Assembly (NCBI GenBank): GCA_937924525.1
Contig: CALDSU010000018.1
Location: 1-64,000 of the forward strand
From: an uncultured Bryobacteraceae bacterium
Lineage (GTDB): Bacteria > Acidobacteriota > Terriglobia > Bryobacterales > Bryobacteraceae
DNA length: 64,000 nucleotides
Reading direction: 5' to 3'
Below the pieces are notes generated by a model. The model did not search any database. It was not told the origin of the DNA and worked only from the letters and a program-made list of their open reading frames with translations. How positions within the stretch are numbered: position 1 is the first letter of the stretch; every line of letters starts with the position of its first letter. The translations under genes were made by a program, and so were the position numbers. This document shows positions 13,999 to 24,000 of this stretch, piece by piece.

Positions 13999-15186
13999 CT
14001 AGCGAGGTGCGTACACCTCCACCCCTGCGCTCTTCTTCCCGCGATAGGCGACATAGGCGGTCCCCTCGGGACTCACCGCCACCCATTCCACTCCGTGGTC
14101 CGGCGCCGACAGCCTCCACGTAGTCACCGGGTCGCCCTGATTGTTGTACTTGGCCACCAGCGTGCCCTGCCGGTCGCGGGCCGCTAGATAGGCGTTGCCC
14201 CACCGGTCCAGCGTCATGCTGTGGAAGCGCACCGGGCCCGCCGGCGGCTGCGCGTGCGCAAAGTCGAACAAGAACTTGCCGTCGGCGGTGAACTTCTGGC
14301 AGGGCGCCCAGTAGTTGGACACGATCACCTCTCCGTTCAGGTCGACGCCGATCGAGTGCGCCCCGTAGAATTCGCCCGGCCCCTTCCCTTCCCGCCCCCA
14401 CTGGGACAGGAAGCGGCCGTTCCGGTCAAACACCGAAACCCGGTTATTGTCAACGTCCACGGCGAAAACGCGCCCTTCGCGATCGAAGTCCAGGGCGTGC
14501 ACCCGCAGCATCTCCCCGGGCGCCGTGCCTTTTCGCCCAAAGCCGAACAACAGCTGGCCAAGCGAATCAAACACCTGCACCCGGTGATTGTCCCCGTCGG
14601 ACACAAAAATCCGGCGCGAAGCATCGATGCGCGCGTCGCGCGGGGCCTTAAACTGGCCGGCGTCCGTCCCCGGGCCGGCGCCCACCTCTCCGAGGAAGCC
14701 GCCTTCCGGCGAGAAGCGCGCGACCCGGGAGGAAACGCTGTCAACGACCACCAGCTCACCTTGGGGAGCCCAAGCGATCGAGTGCGGTCCGCGGAATCGG
14801 CCGGCTTCGCTGCCCTCCTCCCCCCACTTGCGGACGAACTGGTACAGCGCCTCGTTCCGGCCCAGCAGCACGGTCGCCATCAGGGTGCGGCCGCCCGCGC
14901 GCGCGCCCACGTGAATCTCCGAGCGGCCGGGCGGGTGGCGGGGCGCCCGGTACCGTCCCTGACGGTCAATGGCTCCCTGCTCCGCTCCGCCGCCGGCGAC
15001 ACCGTCCACCGACCAGCTTTCGGCCGGAATCGCCTTGCCGTCCTGGATGATTTGAAACTGGAGCACCGCGCCGGGCGCGACGCGCGCCACGGAGGGCTCC
15101 AAACGCGGCGGCGCCGCGGCCCCGGCCTCGACCAAAACAACCAGAGAGAAGAGGACAAGCAATTTCCTGCATCCGCGGATCAGCAT
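13999..15186 (-). CDS. Secreted NHL-repeat beta-propeller protein
   Basis: This 395-residue protein has a signal peptide (about 1-21) and an N-terminal beta domain (about 25-100). About six NHL repeats follow, recognisable as GRFRGPHSIAWAPQGELVVVD, GQFKAPRDARIDASRRIFVSD, GEMLRVHALDFDREGRVFAVD and GEFYGAHSIGVDLNGEVIVSN. Such propellers bind proteins, glycans or act as lyases; no catalytic residues can be assigned. I placed the start at 15186 because a -10-like TATACT lies 9 bases before it and a signal peptide follows. The 26-residue upstream extension has no such features. Confidence 0.88.
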   Translation of the reverse strand: MLIRGCRKLLVLFSLVVLVEAGAAAPPRLEPSVARVAPGAVLQFQIIQDGKAIPAESWSVDGVAGGGAEQGAIDRQGRYRAPRHPPGRSEIHVGARAGGRTLMATVLLGRNEALYQFVRKWGEEGSEAGRFRGPHSIAWAPQGELVVVDSVSSRVARFSPEGGFLGEVGAGPGTDAGQFKAPRDARIDASRRIFVSDGDNHRVQVFDSLGQLLFGFGRKGTAPGEMLRVHALDFDREGRVFAVDVDNNRVSVFDRNGRFLSQWGREGKGPGEFYGAHSIGVDLNGEVIVSNYWAPCQKFTADGKFLFDFAHAQPPAGPVRFHSMTLDRWGNAYLAARDRQGTLVAKYNNQGDPVTTWRLSAPDHGVEWVAVSPEGTAYVAYRGKKSAGVEVYAPR

Positions 15187-15195
15187 GAAGGGCTG

Positions 15196-15201
15196 AGTAT
15201 A
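15196..15201 (-). promoter_or_regulatory. -10-like TATACT nine bases before the NHL gene start
   Basis: With a normal -10 to +1 distance transcription would begin at or next to the ATG at 15186. No Shine-Dalgarno is present. This is one of several similar sites in the window. Confidence 0.45.
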
Positions 15202-15292
15202 TCGTAGTGGTCGGCGCGTGTCTGCCCCGCGCCCTTGATTCCGCGCACCCCGGCGCGACGCCACCCGCTTCGGCGGCGGGTGGCCTTGGACG

Positions 15293-15298
15293 TAGAAT
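15293..15298 (+). promoter_or_regulatory. -10-like TAGAAT eight bases before the outer-membrane protein start
   Basis: The hexamer is followed by GAAGCTTC and then the ATG at 15307, leaving no room for a normal leader. It supports a leaderless or near-leaderless transcript. Confidence 0.4.
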
Positions 15299-15306
15299 GA
15301 AGCTTC

Positions 15307-17898
15307 ATGTTCGTGGTGCTGATCCTGCTCGCCGTGGCCGTGGCGGGGGCCGAGGAGCGTAAACCGGCAGAGCCCGCGGCGGCTCCTGCCGCCCCCGAGC
15401 CCGCGGGCGACGCGAAGCGGGTCGAACTCAACCTGCTCGGGCGCACGGATGCGCAGTCGGGCGAAAGCCGCCGCAATGAGCTGATCGTGTTCAACCTGAT
15501 CGACAACAACGTCCTCAAGGAGCTCAATGTTCGTCTAGGAACGACGGCGACGCTGGTGGGCGAGTTCCGGCCGGAGCGGAATTACTTCGGCGTCGAGTTC
15601 GGCAATCAACCTTCGGCCGTGTTGCACGTGGCGCCGGAACGCCGGCCCGGGTTCCACGGTGACGCCCACTATTCGCATTTGAACAGCGCGTTCAGCGCGC
15701 GCAAGTTCTTTCAGGTGGGCGCGGTCCGCCCGGCGCGGGAACACGACTACGGCTTCCGCTGGGGCGCGCCTTTGGTCGCGGGCTGGCATTTCCGACTGCA
15801 CGGAAGCCAGCAACGGCAGCGCGGCAACGAGAACGGCAACGTGCTGGTGCCTCGCGCCGACGAGCGCACGCCGCTGGCCGCGGATCCCGCCGTGCGCGCG
15901 CTGGTCTCCCGCTGGCTCGATGCCTACCCGCTGCCCAACCGGGGAGAAGCCAACGCCCGCCTGCTAAACCGCAACGCCCAGCAGCAGATCGACACCAGCG
16001 CGGGCGGCGTGCGGCTGGACGGAGAGATGGGCAGCCGCGACCGCTTCGTGTTGCAGCACGGCTACACCGCGCAGTTCGTCGAGGCCTTCCAGTTTGTGCC
16101 CGGCCAGAACCCGAACACGGCGACCCGCAACCACCGCGCCCGCGCCACCTGGAACCGCACATGGTCCTCCTCTACGGTCAGCGACTTCACCGCTGGCTTT
16201 GACCGGCTCGCCTCCGTCCTCCAACCCGAACCGAACTCGGTGGGGCCGATGGTTTCGGTGGCGGGTCTGGCTACGCTGGGCCCCGCGGGCGATATCCCCA
16301 TCGACCGCGCGCATAATCAGTTCCGCTACGCCGGCCAGGTCCGGCAGACCCGCGGTTTGCATTCCTGGACGGCTGGATTTCTCCTGTTCCGCCGGCAGTT
16401 CAACGGCATCGAAACCGACGCCCACCGGGGCTACTATTCGTTCGCCAACGATTTTGGCCGCGATTCCATCGCCAACCTGCGGCTGGGCGCGCCGACGCAG
16501 CACATCATCTCGATTGGCGACGTCCACCGCGGCTTCCGCAACTGGGACTTCCAGTTCTACGCCGGAGACTCGTTCCGGCTCCACCCGCGCCTGCAAGTGA
16601 ATTACGCGCTCCGCTATTCGCCCGTGACGCGACCCTATGAAGTCAACGCGCGCAACCAGGTGCCGTACCCCTGCGACTGTAACAATCTCGCGCCACAAGC
16701 GGGTCTGGCCTGGCGAACATCCGCCGGGGTGTTGCGCGCGGCCTACGGTCTCCACTACGGGGAGATTTTTCCCGTCACCTTCAGCCAGGTGCGGCTGTCG
16801 CCGCCGGGCAGTGAGAAAGTGGTGGTCGTCGCGCCCAACCTGCTCGATCCGCTGCGGGCGCTGACGCAGACCGGCCAGCCGCCGCGCGTGTTGGGCAACA
16901 TCTACACGCTGGATCCCGGGCTGCGCACGCCCTATTCGCACCAATACAACGCCGCCTGGGAGGTGGATGCGGCCGCCTGGAAACTGCAACTGGGCTATGT
17001 CGGCAGCCGCCAACACAAGCTGCTGCTGATGTGGTACCTCAACCGGGCGCACCCGGTGGCGGGCGTTCCGCAAACCACGGCGACCATCAACGACCGGCGG
17101 CCGGACCCGCATCGCGCCGAAACCCGCCTGGTGGTGAACGGCTCCCGCGGCTACTACGACGCGGCGCGGGCGACCCTGGTCGTGCCGCGCTGGCGGGGCT
17201 TTTCGGCGGATGTGTCGTATTGGTTCAGCAAGGCTTTGGATCTGGGTAGTTCGTATACGAACACCGCCTACGACACGGACTCGCGCGTCTCCCGCAGCCA
17301 GTCGGAGTACGAACAGCACCGGGACATGAAAGGCCTGAGCAGTTTCGATCAGCCGCACGCGTTTCTGGCGCGCGGCACCTGGTCGTCGCCGCCGGGACGG
17401 GGCGGGAATCTCCTGCGCCGCCTGGGAACCGACTGGATTCTGTCGTCCGTGGCGCTGCTCAAGTCCGGTACGCCGTTCACGGTGCAAGCCGGTTCCGACG
17501 GGCCCGGTTTCGGCAACGTGGATGGCAACGGCGGCGACCGGCCCAACCTGGTGGACCCCGCGGTGCTGGGCCGCACCATCGGGCATCCGGACAAGGCGGC
17601 GCGGCTGTTGCCGCGCGCCGCCTTCGCCTACGCCGCCCCCACCGATGAGTTCGGCGGCAACCTCGGCCGCAACACCTTCCGCAAAGGCGGCATCTACAAC
17701 GTCAACGCTTCCCTGGCGCGCAGCTTTACCCTGGCGGGAGACAAAAAGCTCACCTTCCGCGCCGAGTCCATCAACTTTTTCAATACGCCGCAATTCGCCG
17801 AACCGGGCCCGGAACTGGCCAACGTCAACTTTGGCATCATCACCAATACGCTGAACGACGGGCGTACGTTCCGGTTCGGAATCCAGTTGGGATGGTAG
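15307..17898 (+). CDS. Large outer-membrane beta-barrel, TonB-receptor-like without recognisable plug
   Basis: This 863-residue protein has a signal peptide (about 1-15) and a short Ala/Pro-rich stretch. An N-terminal part of about 80 residues (KRVELNLLGRTDAQSGESRR, then ELIVFNLIDNN) follows, and then a barrel region of alternating polar/aromatic strands ending in FRFGIQLGW with a terminal aromatic residue. The barrel resembles the C-terminal two thirds of Oar/TonB-dependent receptors of Acidobacteriota (VSYWFSKALDLGSSYTNTAY; LTFRAESINFFNTPQF). The carboxypeptidase-regulatory domain and a normal plug are missing. It heads a probable carbohydrate operon with the next two genes. Confidence 0.82.
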   Translation: MFVVLILLAVAVAGAEERKPAEPAAAPAAPEPAGDAKRVELNLLGRTDAQSGESRRNELIVFNLIDNNVLKELNVRLGTTATLVGEFRPERNYFGVEFGNQPSAVLHVAPERRPGFHGDAHYSHLNSAFSARKFFQVGAVRPAREHDYGFRWGAPLVAGWHFRLHGSQQRQRGNENGNVLVPRADERTPLAADPAVRALVSRWLDAYPLPNRGEANARLLNRNAQQQIDTSAGGVRLDGEMGSRDRFVLQHGYTAQFVEAFQFVPGQNPNTATRNHRARATWNRTWSSSTVSDFTAGFDRLASVLQPEPNSVGPMVSVAGLATLGPAGDIPIDRAHNQFRYAGQVRQTRGLHSWTAGFLLFRRQFNGIETDAHRGYYSFANDFGRDSIANLRLGAPTQHIISIGDVHRGFRNWDFQFYAGDSFRLHPRLQVNYALRYSPVTRPYEVNARNQVPYPCDCNNLAPQAGLAWRTSAGVLRAAYGLHYGEIFPVTFSQVRLSPPGSEKVVVVAPNLLDPLRALTQTGQPPRVLGNIYTLDPGLRTPYSHQYNAAWEVDAAAWKLQLGYVGSRQHKLLLMWYLNRAHPVAGVPQTTATINDRRPDPHRAETRLVVNGSRGYYDAARATLVVPRWRGFSADVSYWFSKALDLGSSYTNTAYDTDSRVSRSQSEYEQHRDMKGLSSFDQPHAFLARGTWSSPPGRGGNLLRRLGTDWILSSVALLKSGTPFTVQAGSDGPGFGNVDGNGGDRPNLVDPAVLGRTIGHPDKAARLLPRAAFAYAAPTDEFGGNLGRNTFRKGGIYNVNASLARSFTLAGDKKLTFRAESINFFNTPQFAEPGPELANVNFGIITNTLNDGRTFRFGIQLGW

Positions 17899-17921
17899 GC
17901 CGGCGGCGGAAGGGAGTTCTC

Positions 17922-19688
17922 ATGCGCTGTTGTTTCCTGCTGCTGTTCGCCGCAGCCCTCTTGCAAGGTGAGCCCCTGCGTTTCGTGACAGGGGGAAAGG
18001 CGCGCGTCGCCGTGATCCATGGCGCCGGCGATGAATTCGCCGCCGGACGCCTGGCGGCGGCTTTCCGGCGATATGCCGCCAACCTGCCGGCGGCGTCGTC
18101 CGCGGCGGTGACGCTGTACCTGGGCACCCTGTCCTCCAATCCGCAACTGGCCGCCGCGGCGGCGGCGCTCGGCTGCCGGGACCAGATTGCCGGGTTGCCG
18201 CCCGAGGGCTACCTGATGCGTTCCGGACGCCACGGGGGACGCGAGGTTATCCTGCTGGCCGGCGGGGACCGCACCGGCGCCATCTACGCGGCCGCCGACT
18301 TCCGCCTCTATCACCTTCAGGCTTCCGGCAACAATGTCACAGCCGCCCCGGTGAACCTGGTGGAAATCCCGAAGATGAAATACCGCTGGTTCTGGAATTG
18401 GGACACCCGCACCAACTGGGATCTGCTCGACCACGACGCCGTGTACGAGCCGTTCGAGCGCCTGCCCAGAACCGACAGCGTGCGGGCGTGGTTCAAGCGG
18501 CCTGAAGCGTTTCTGAACAACATGAAACTGGTGGTCGATTACATGAGCGACCACAAGCTGAACGGCCTGATCCTGTGGGGATTCCTGCGCGACCACCACG
18601 GCGGCGTCGAGGCGGCGCGCGCCCTGTGCGCCTACGCCAACGAGCGCGGGGTGCGGATCATTCCCGGCGTGGGCATCGACCGCCACTACGGCGGCTTCTA
18701 TCACGAAGGCAAGCACGAGTTCAATCTGGAAACGCGCGCGGCCGCGCATCCCGAGTTGCGTTCCATGGATAAGAACGGGCAGGCGGAGCCGCGTACGCTC
18801 TGCCTGGAACTGGCCGAGAACCGCGACTGGCTGCGGCGCGGCTTCGAGTGGCTGTACCGCACCTTCCCCATTGGCGGCGTCAACATCGAGTTTGCCGAAC
18901 ACTCCACCTGCTACAACCCCGCCTGCGTCGCCGCGCGGCGGAAACAACCGGGCCCGGATACGGATTTCGCCAAGGACCTGGCGCGCATCGCGCCTTATGT
19001 GATCGGCCTGGCGCACCGGCAGGACCCGAAAAGCTGGATCTCCTACGTCACCTACGGCGGATTTACCGAGGAGATGCGCGCGCAGCCGCCTCTCCACGTG
19101 AGCGCCGTTCCCGAGTACGCCATCTGCCAGTGGACCTTGACGAATATGCTGGTGGATCTGGTGCCGCCGCGCGGCCAGTCGCGCGGTCCGCGCTGGGCGG
19201 AAGGACTGGCGCCGGCGGCCTGGCCGGAAGGGCTGCGGCCGCCGGGTCGGCATTCGCTCGGCTACCTCCACTGGAACGCGTTCTACACGAGAACCCAGAA
19301 AGGCTTCTTCATCGACGCCTATCGCGAGGCCGCCCGGCGGGCATGGCGGCACGGCTTCGAGGGTCTGGACACCTATGGCGAGGAGTCGCCCGATTTTCCG
19401 AACGTCGAGCTGAGTTACCTGGCGTTCGCGGAGTTCACGTTCAACCCGGACCTGACCGAGGCCGACTTCCTCCGCCGGCGCGTGGCGCCGCTCTACGGCG
19501 GCGAAGAAGCGGCGCGGCTGGTGCTGGAAATCGCCTCTCGCGTCGGCCCGGTGCGGGTCGGACAGACGCCGCCCGACCTGCCCGGCATCGTCGAACTGGC
19601 CTACCGCGGCCGGCGCGCGGCGCCCGACGCGGCCAAGGAGCGCTGGGACCGCATGATTCATTACCTCGAGAACATCTTGCCGCGATGA
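17922..19688 (+). CDS. Secreted glycoside-hydrolase-like protein (GH20b/GH67 N-domain plus TIM barrel)
   Basis: This 588-residue protein has a signal peptide (about 1-17). Residues about 18-130 form an alpha/beta domain like the N-terminal domain of beta-hexosaminidases and alpha-glucuronidases (LLAGGDRTGAIYAAADFRLY). A TIM-barrel-like region follows, with MKYRWFWNWDTRTNWDLLD, NGLILWGFLRDHHGG, RIIPGVGIDRHYGGF and GGVNIEFAEHSTCYNPAC. Candidate acid residues are the glutamates in NIEFAEH, but the family is uncertain and I do not name a substrate. I chose the ATG at 17922 because it has a GGAAGGGAG Shine-Dalgarno and gives a clean signal peptide. The frame-internal start at 17892 lies inside the previous gene. 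Confidence 0.75.
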   Translation: MRCCFLLLFAAALLQGEPLRFVTGGKARVAVIHGAGDEFAAGRLAAAFRRYAANLPAASSAAVTLYLGTLSSNPQLAAAAAALGCRDQIAGLPPEGYLMRSGRHGGREVILLAGGDRTGAIYAAADFRLYHLQASGNNVTAAPVNLVEIPKMKYRWFWNWDTRTNWDLLDHDAVYEPFERLPRTDSVRAWFKRPEAFLNNMKLVVDYMSDHKLNGLILWGFLRDHHGGVEAARALCAYANERGVRIIPGVGIDRHYGGFYHEGKHEFNLETRAAAHPELRSMDKNGQAEPRTLCLELAENRDWLRRGFEWLYRTFPIGGVNIEFAEHSTCYNPACVAARRKQPGPDTDFAKDLARIAPYVIGLAHRQDPKSWISYVTYGGFTEEMRAQPPLHVSAVPEYAICQWTLTNMLVDLVPPRGQSRGPRWAEGLAPAAWPEGLRPPGRHSLGYLHWNAFYTRTQKGFFIDAYREAARRAWRHGFEGLDTYGEESPDFPNVELSYLAFAEFTFNPDLTEADFLRRRVAPLYGGEEAARLVLEIASRVGPVRVGQTPPDLPGIVELAYRGRRAAPDAAKERWDRMIHYLENILPR

Positions 19689-21013
19689 GGTGGATCGTTG
19701 TTCTTGCCGCGAGCGCCGTGGGCGCCACCGGGGCCGACGTGCGCGACTTCGGCGCGAAAGGGGACGGGCGCGCCGACGACGCGCCGGCTTTCGAGAAAGC
19801 CGCCGCCGCCGGACCGCTTTGGTTGCCCAAGGGAGACTTCCGCCTGGCGCGCACGGTGGTGCTCCGCGCCGATCGGGGACCGGTGGGCCTGCGCGCCGCT
19901 GGCGGCGCCACGGTCTGGATGGAGGGAAGTGGCCCGGCGTTTCGCATCGTGGGCGGACACACCGGCACCGCCGATCCCCGCACGCTGGCGCCCGCGACGG
20001 CGGAGCGCGAGCGCATGCCGCTGCTCGACGGCGTGGTGATCGCCGGGCGTCACCCCGAAGCCGACGGGGTGCTGCTGGAAGGCACGGTCTTCGCCACACT
20101 GACCCGCTTGCTCATCCGCCGCGTGCGCCACGCCGTCATTCTCACCGGCCGCAACCGCAACGTGATCGTGTCCGATTGCCACCTGTACGACAACCACGGC
20201 GCGGGCCTGCTGCTCGAAAAGCTGAACCTGCATCAGGTGAACGTCACCGGCTGCCACCTCAGCTACAATCGCGGCGGCGGCATCGTGGTCCGCGACAGCG
20301 AAATCCGCAACCTGCAAATCGCCGCCTGCGATCTGGAGGCGAACATGGCCGCGGACGGGCCGCCCGCCGCCAACCTGCTGGTGGACACGCGCGCCGGGTC
20401 CGTTCGCGAAGGCGCGCTGACCGGCTGCACCTTGCAGCACGATGGCAAGGTCGCCGGCGGGGCCAACGTGCGGATGATGGGCGCAGGGCCGGACGCGCCC
20501 CACCGGGCCGGCTTCTTCAGCATCGCCGATAACGTCCTGTCCGACGCCGCCATCAACATCCACCTCCGCCTGGTGCGCGGAGTGAATATCACCGGGAACA
20601 CGTTCGCGCAGGGCTACACGCATCACCTGCTGGCGGAGGACTGCTCCAACCTCACCGTGGGTCCCAATACGCTCGACCAGAACCCGGACTACGACCAGGG
20701 CAAGCCGCGCAACGGCGTGGTGTTCCTCGGCTCAACGGATTCGTCCATCCACGGGCTGCATATCCACCGCGCGCGGGACCCGGAAGCGTCGCTGCTAATC
20801 CGCCGCTGCCGGCGTTTCCACGTGACCGGCACGACCATTCTGGACTCGGACGGCGCGGGCATCTGGGTCGACCGCAGCGAGTGGGTGCGCGTGTCCGGCT
20901 CGCTGATCCACGACGCCCGTGGGCCCAAGCGCCCCGCCATTCGGGTGACGGGCGGCCGGCGCATCGTGGTGGAGGGCACGCTCTCCGGGGGCGCCGGGGC
21001 GCCCTCGCGCTGA
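19685..21013 (+). CDS. Secreted right-handed parallel beta-helix protein
   Basis: This 442-residue protein has a signal peptide (about 1-16) followed by VRDFGAKGDGRADDAPAFEKA, the characteristic entry of pectate-lyase-superfamily beta-helix proteins. Many short repeats of the NVTGCHLSYNRGGGIVVRDS type then build the helix. Such proteins are polysaccharide lyases, epimerases or hydrolases; no catalytic motif is decisive. The ATG overlaps the previous stop (ATGA), so the two are translationally coupled and probably act on the same glycan. Confidence 0.85.
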   Translation: MRWIVVLAASAVGATGADVRDFGAKGDGRADDAPAFEKAAAAGPLWLPKGDFRLARTVVLRADRGPVGLRAAGGATVWMEGSGPAFRIVGGHTGTADPRTLAPATAERERMPLLDGVVIAGRHPEADGVLLEGTVFATLTRLLIRRVRHAVILTGRNRNVIVSDCHLYDNHGAGLLLEKLNLHQVNVTGCHLSYNRGGGIVVRDSEIRNLQIAACDLEANMAADGPPAANLLVDTRAGSVREGALTGCTLQHDGKVAGGANVRMMGAGPDAPHRAGFFSIADNVLSDAAINIHLRLVRGVNITGNTFAQGYTHHLLAEDCSNLTVGPNTLDQNPDYDQGKPRNGVVFLGSTDSSIHGLHIHRARDPEASLLIRRCRRFHVTGTTILDSDGAGIWVDRSEWVRVSGSLIHDARGPKRPAIRVTGGRRIVVEGTLSGGAGAPSR

Positions 21014-21023
21014 CGAGGGCCGT

Positions 21024-24000
21024 CTACCAGTAAATCTTCAACGCAAGCTGGGTGCGGCGCGGATTGTTGCGCTGCGCCGCCACCACCCCGAAAACGGGGC
21101 TGTTGAGATTGTTGGTCGGGTTGGCGAACACCACGCGATTGAAGATGTTGAACGATTCCCAGCGGAAGTCGACGCGCCGTCCCTCGCCCCAACCGAACGA
21201 TTTGGCGATGCTGACGTCCTCGTTAAATCCCGGAAACGCCCGCACTTTGGGGTTGAAACGGGTCGCGTTGCCCATCAGGTGCGCCGGCTGCGTGGGGAAG
21301 GCGGCGCGGTTGAAGAACAGATCGACCGCTGGGTCAAACTTCTCGCCGCGGATGGGCGCCCGCCAGTTGTCATAGCCGTCAATCACGGGACGGGTCTGCG
21401 CGTTGAAGATGGGCAACGGGTTGTTCCGGGCCAGCGCCAGCGGGAAGCCGCTCGAATAGATCTGAATCGCGCTCACCCGCCAGCCTCCAATCAGGTGGCT
21501 GCCCAGGCCGCTCGACAGCCACCGCTTTCCCTTGCCCAATGGCAGTTCGTAAACGGTGCTGAACTTCAGATTGTGCGTCTGGTCGAATGCGCCGATGGAT
21601 TTCTCCAGCCGCCGGTTGTAGTGATCCATGGCGCCGGCGAAGCTGGCGAAATAGGTGTCCGAATCAGTCAGAATTTTCGAAAGGGTATAGTTCCACTGGA
21701 ACGTCAAGCCCTGGGAGAACCGGCGGTCCACCTTGATCACGAGGGCATGGTAGGAGGAGTGGCCGCTCTTGTCGCCGTTTTGGGTCCCGGTGACGATGTT
21801 CTGATATTGGGGAAAAGGCCGCAGCGCCTGCGCAACGCTGCGCAGTTGCTGCACGCGGCGGTCGGTGAAATTCGGATAGGGGGCGCGGATGCCCGCTTGC
21901 TGGGCCAAGGGAGAATCGATCTGCGCGCGAAGGATGTTCAGCGCCTGGGTGGGGCCGAAGCGGCCCACCAGATCGTTCAACACCGCGGTCGGCACCTGGT
22001 TATAGACCAGCAGATTGGTCTGGAGGCGCGAGCCGGCATTGCCGGTATAAGCGGCTTCAAACACCGTGTTCTGTCCGACTTGGCGCTGGATCGAGAGGGT
22101 CCAATAGTTGTTTTCCGGAGCGCGGGTAGCCTCCTGGCCCTGCCACCAGTCGACGTTGTTGTTGTTCGAGAAGGCGGGGTCGATGAGGGGCGGCAAGGGG
22201 TAGGCCGGCAAGCCCTGATCGACGCGGAAGGCGGGCGTCACGCCCTGATCCGGCGAGGTGAATTCATACTGGCCGATAAAGCCAGCGAAATGGCCGCTGC
22301 CCGCCACCACGGTGACCTTGCTGAACGACCTGCCGTAGGCGGCGCGGACGGTCGTCTTGTCGTTGAGCGCGTAAGCGAGTCCGACGCGGGGACCGATGCC
22401 GCCCCACCAGGCCGGCACCAGGCTGCGGGCGTTCTCCCGGCCCGGCCCGAAGCCCGCGAAGCGGAGCGCACCGGGGTAGCCGTTGACCGCCGGGTTGGGC
22501 CGCGTGGGGTCGAAATCGGAGTACTCATCACGCAGACTCACCGGCGGCAGCGTCGTGTCGTAACGCACGCCGAGGTTCAGCGTCAGCCGCCGGCTCAGGC
22601 GCCAGTCATCCTGGGCGTAGAACCCGTAATAGCGGTACAACTGCGGCACGAACCGGTCCGTTTCCGTGCGGCCGAAATTGGCCTCGCCCAGCAGGAACGA
22701 GGCGAAGCCGTTGCCGGAGGTCTGGGTGGTAATGCCTGGCACCGACGTGCCGAGGAAACTGAAATCGGCTCGTCCGGCGATATCCTGCTGGCCGAATCCG
22801 TAGGCCCGCTGGCTCTGGAAGGCGAAGCCGAACTTGTAGGTGTGCTTGCCCCGCACGAAGCTCAGGTCGTCCTTGATGGCCCACATCGGCTGGGCGGTGC
22901 CGTTGATGGAAACCCCGCCCCAGGTGGTGAATTCGCTAAACAGCACCCGCGGAAAGTTCTGGTTGCAGTCCACGGCGTTACGCATGCACACCTTGTCGCG
23001 CCAGTTCTGGCCGACGTTGGGCGACAGGCTGAATTTGTCAAAGGTGTTGCCGCCGATCGAGAACAGATTCAACAGGCGCGGCGAGATCGTCCAATCGTAA
23101 CTGAGCCGGTGCACCTGGGTGTCAAACTCCTCGACGAGACCGCTAAAGAGCGGCCGCGGCAATCCCGGAGGACCGCCCGGTCCCAGCGCCTGGTTAAAGC
23201 GAGAGCGGTTGTACATGTACGACATGCGGTGGCGGGACGAGAGGAGATGATCCACCTTCAGACTGCCCTTGTCCGTGGGCGTGATGATGGATCCCGTGCT
23301 GTTGATGTAGTTCTGTTGCACATACGCGCGGGTGCCGGGAACCAAACCGGGACGGTTCGGCTGGACGCCGCGCGCAAAGGGCATCACCTGCCGCGCAAAC
23401 TGGCTGAAGCGGTTCTCCGGGATGCGATTGTCGGGAAAGGCGTCGCGCACCAAGCCTCGTCCATCCGGCCCCGGGCGGGTGGTGGCGGGATCGTAAATCA
23501 CCAGCCGCTGGTTCTGCGCGTTCACCCAGTTGCGAAAATCGCCCTGGAACATTTCCGGCGTGGGCACCGACAGGATCAGGTCGTTGGAGCCGACGCGGTT
23601 GCGAAACCCTTCGTAAGCCGCGAAGAAGAAGGTCCGGTCCCGGCCGTTATAGAGCTTGGGAATGCGCACCGGACCGCCCCCGGTCGCGCCGAAATTGTTC
23701 TGCTTGTACACCCCTCGGACCAGCGGGAAGAAGCCTCGCGCATCCAGCGCGTCATTGCGGAAGAAGTTGTATACGTTGCCGTGAAACTGGTTGGTGCCCG
23801 ATTTGGACACGAAAGTCATCACGCCGCCGCCGGCTTGCCCGTATTCGGCCTTAAATCCGTTCGTGTCCACGGCGAATTCGGTAATCGCCTCCATGGAAGG
23901 CGTGGTGTAGGCGATTTCGACGGCGTTGGCCGAGCGGTTCGTGGTCACCGAAAGACCGTCGAGGGTCGCGTCCCAGGCGGCGGCTTGTCCGCCCCCCAGC

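Noticed and set aside
17694-20099. 801-codon minus-strand frame across the glycoside-hydrolase-like gene
   Set aside because: Arg/Pro-rich translation without motifs; the plus-strand genes have signal peptides and recognisable folds.
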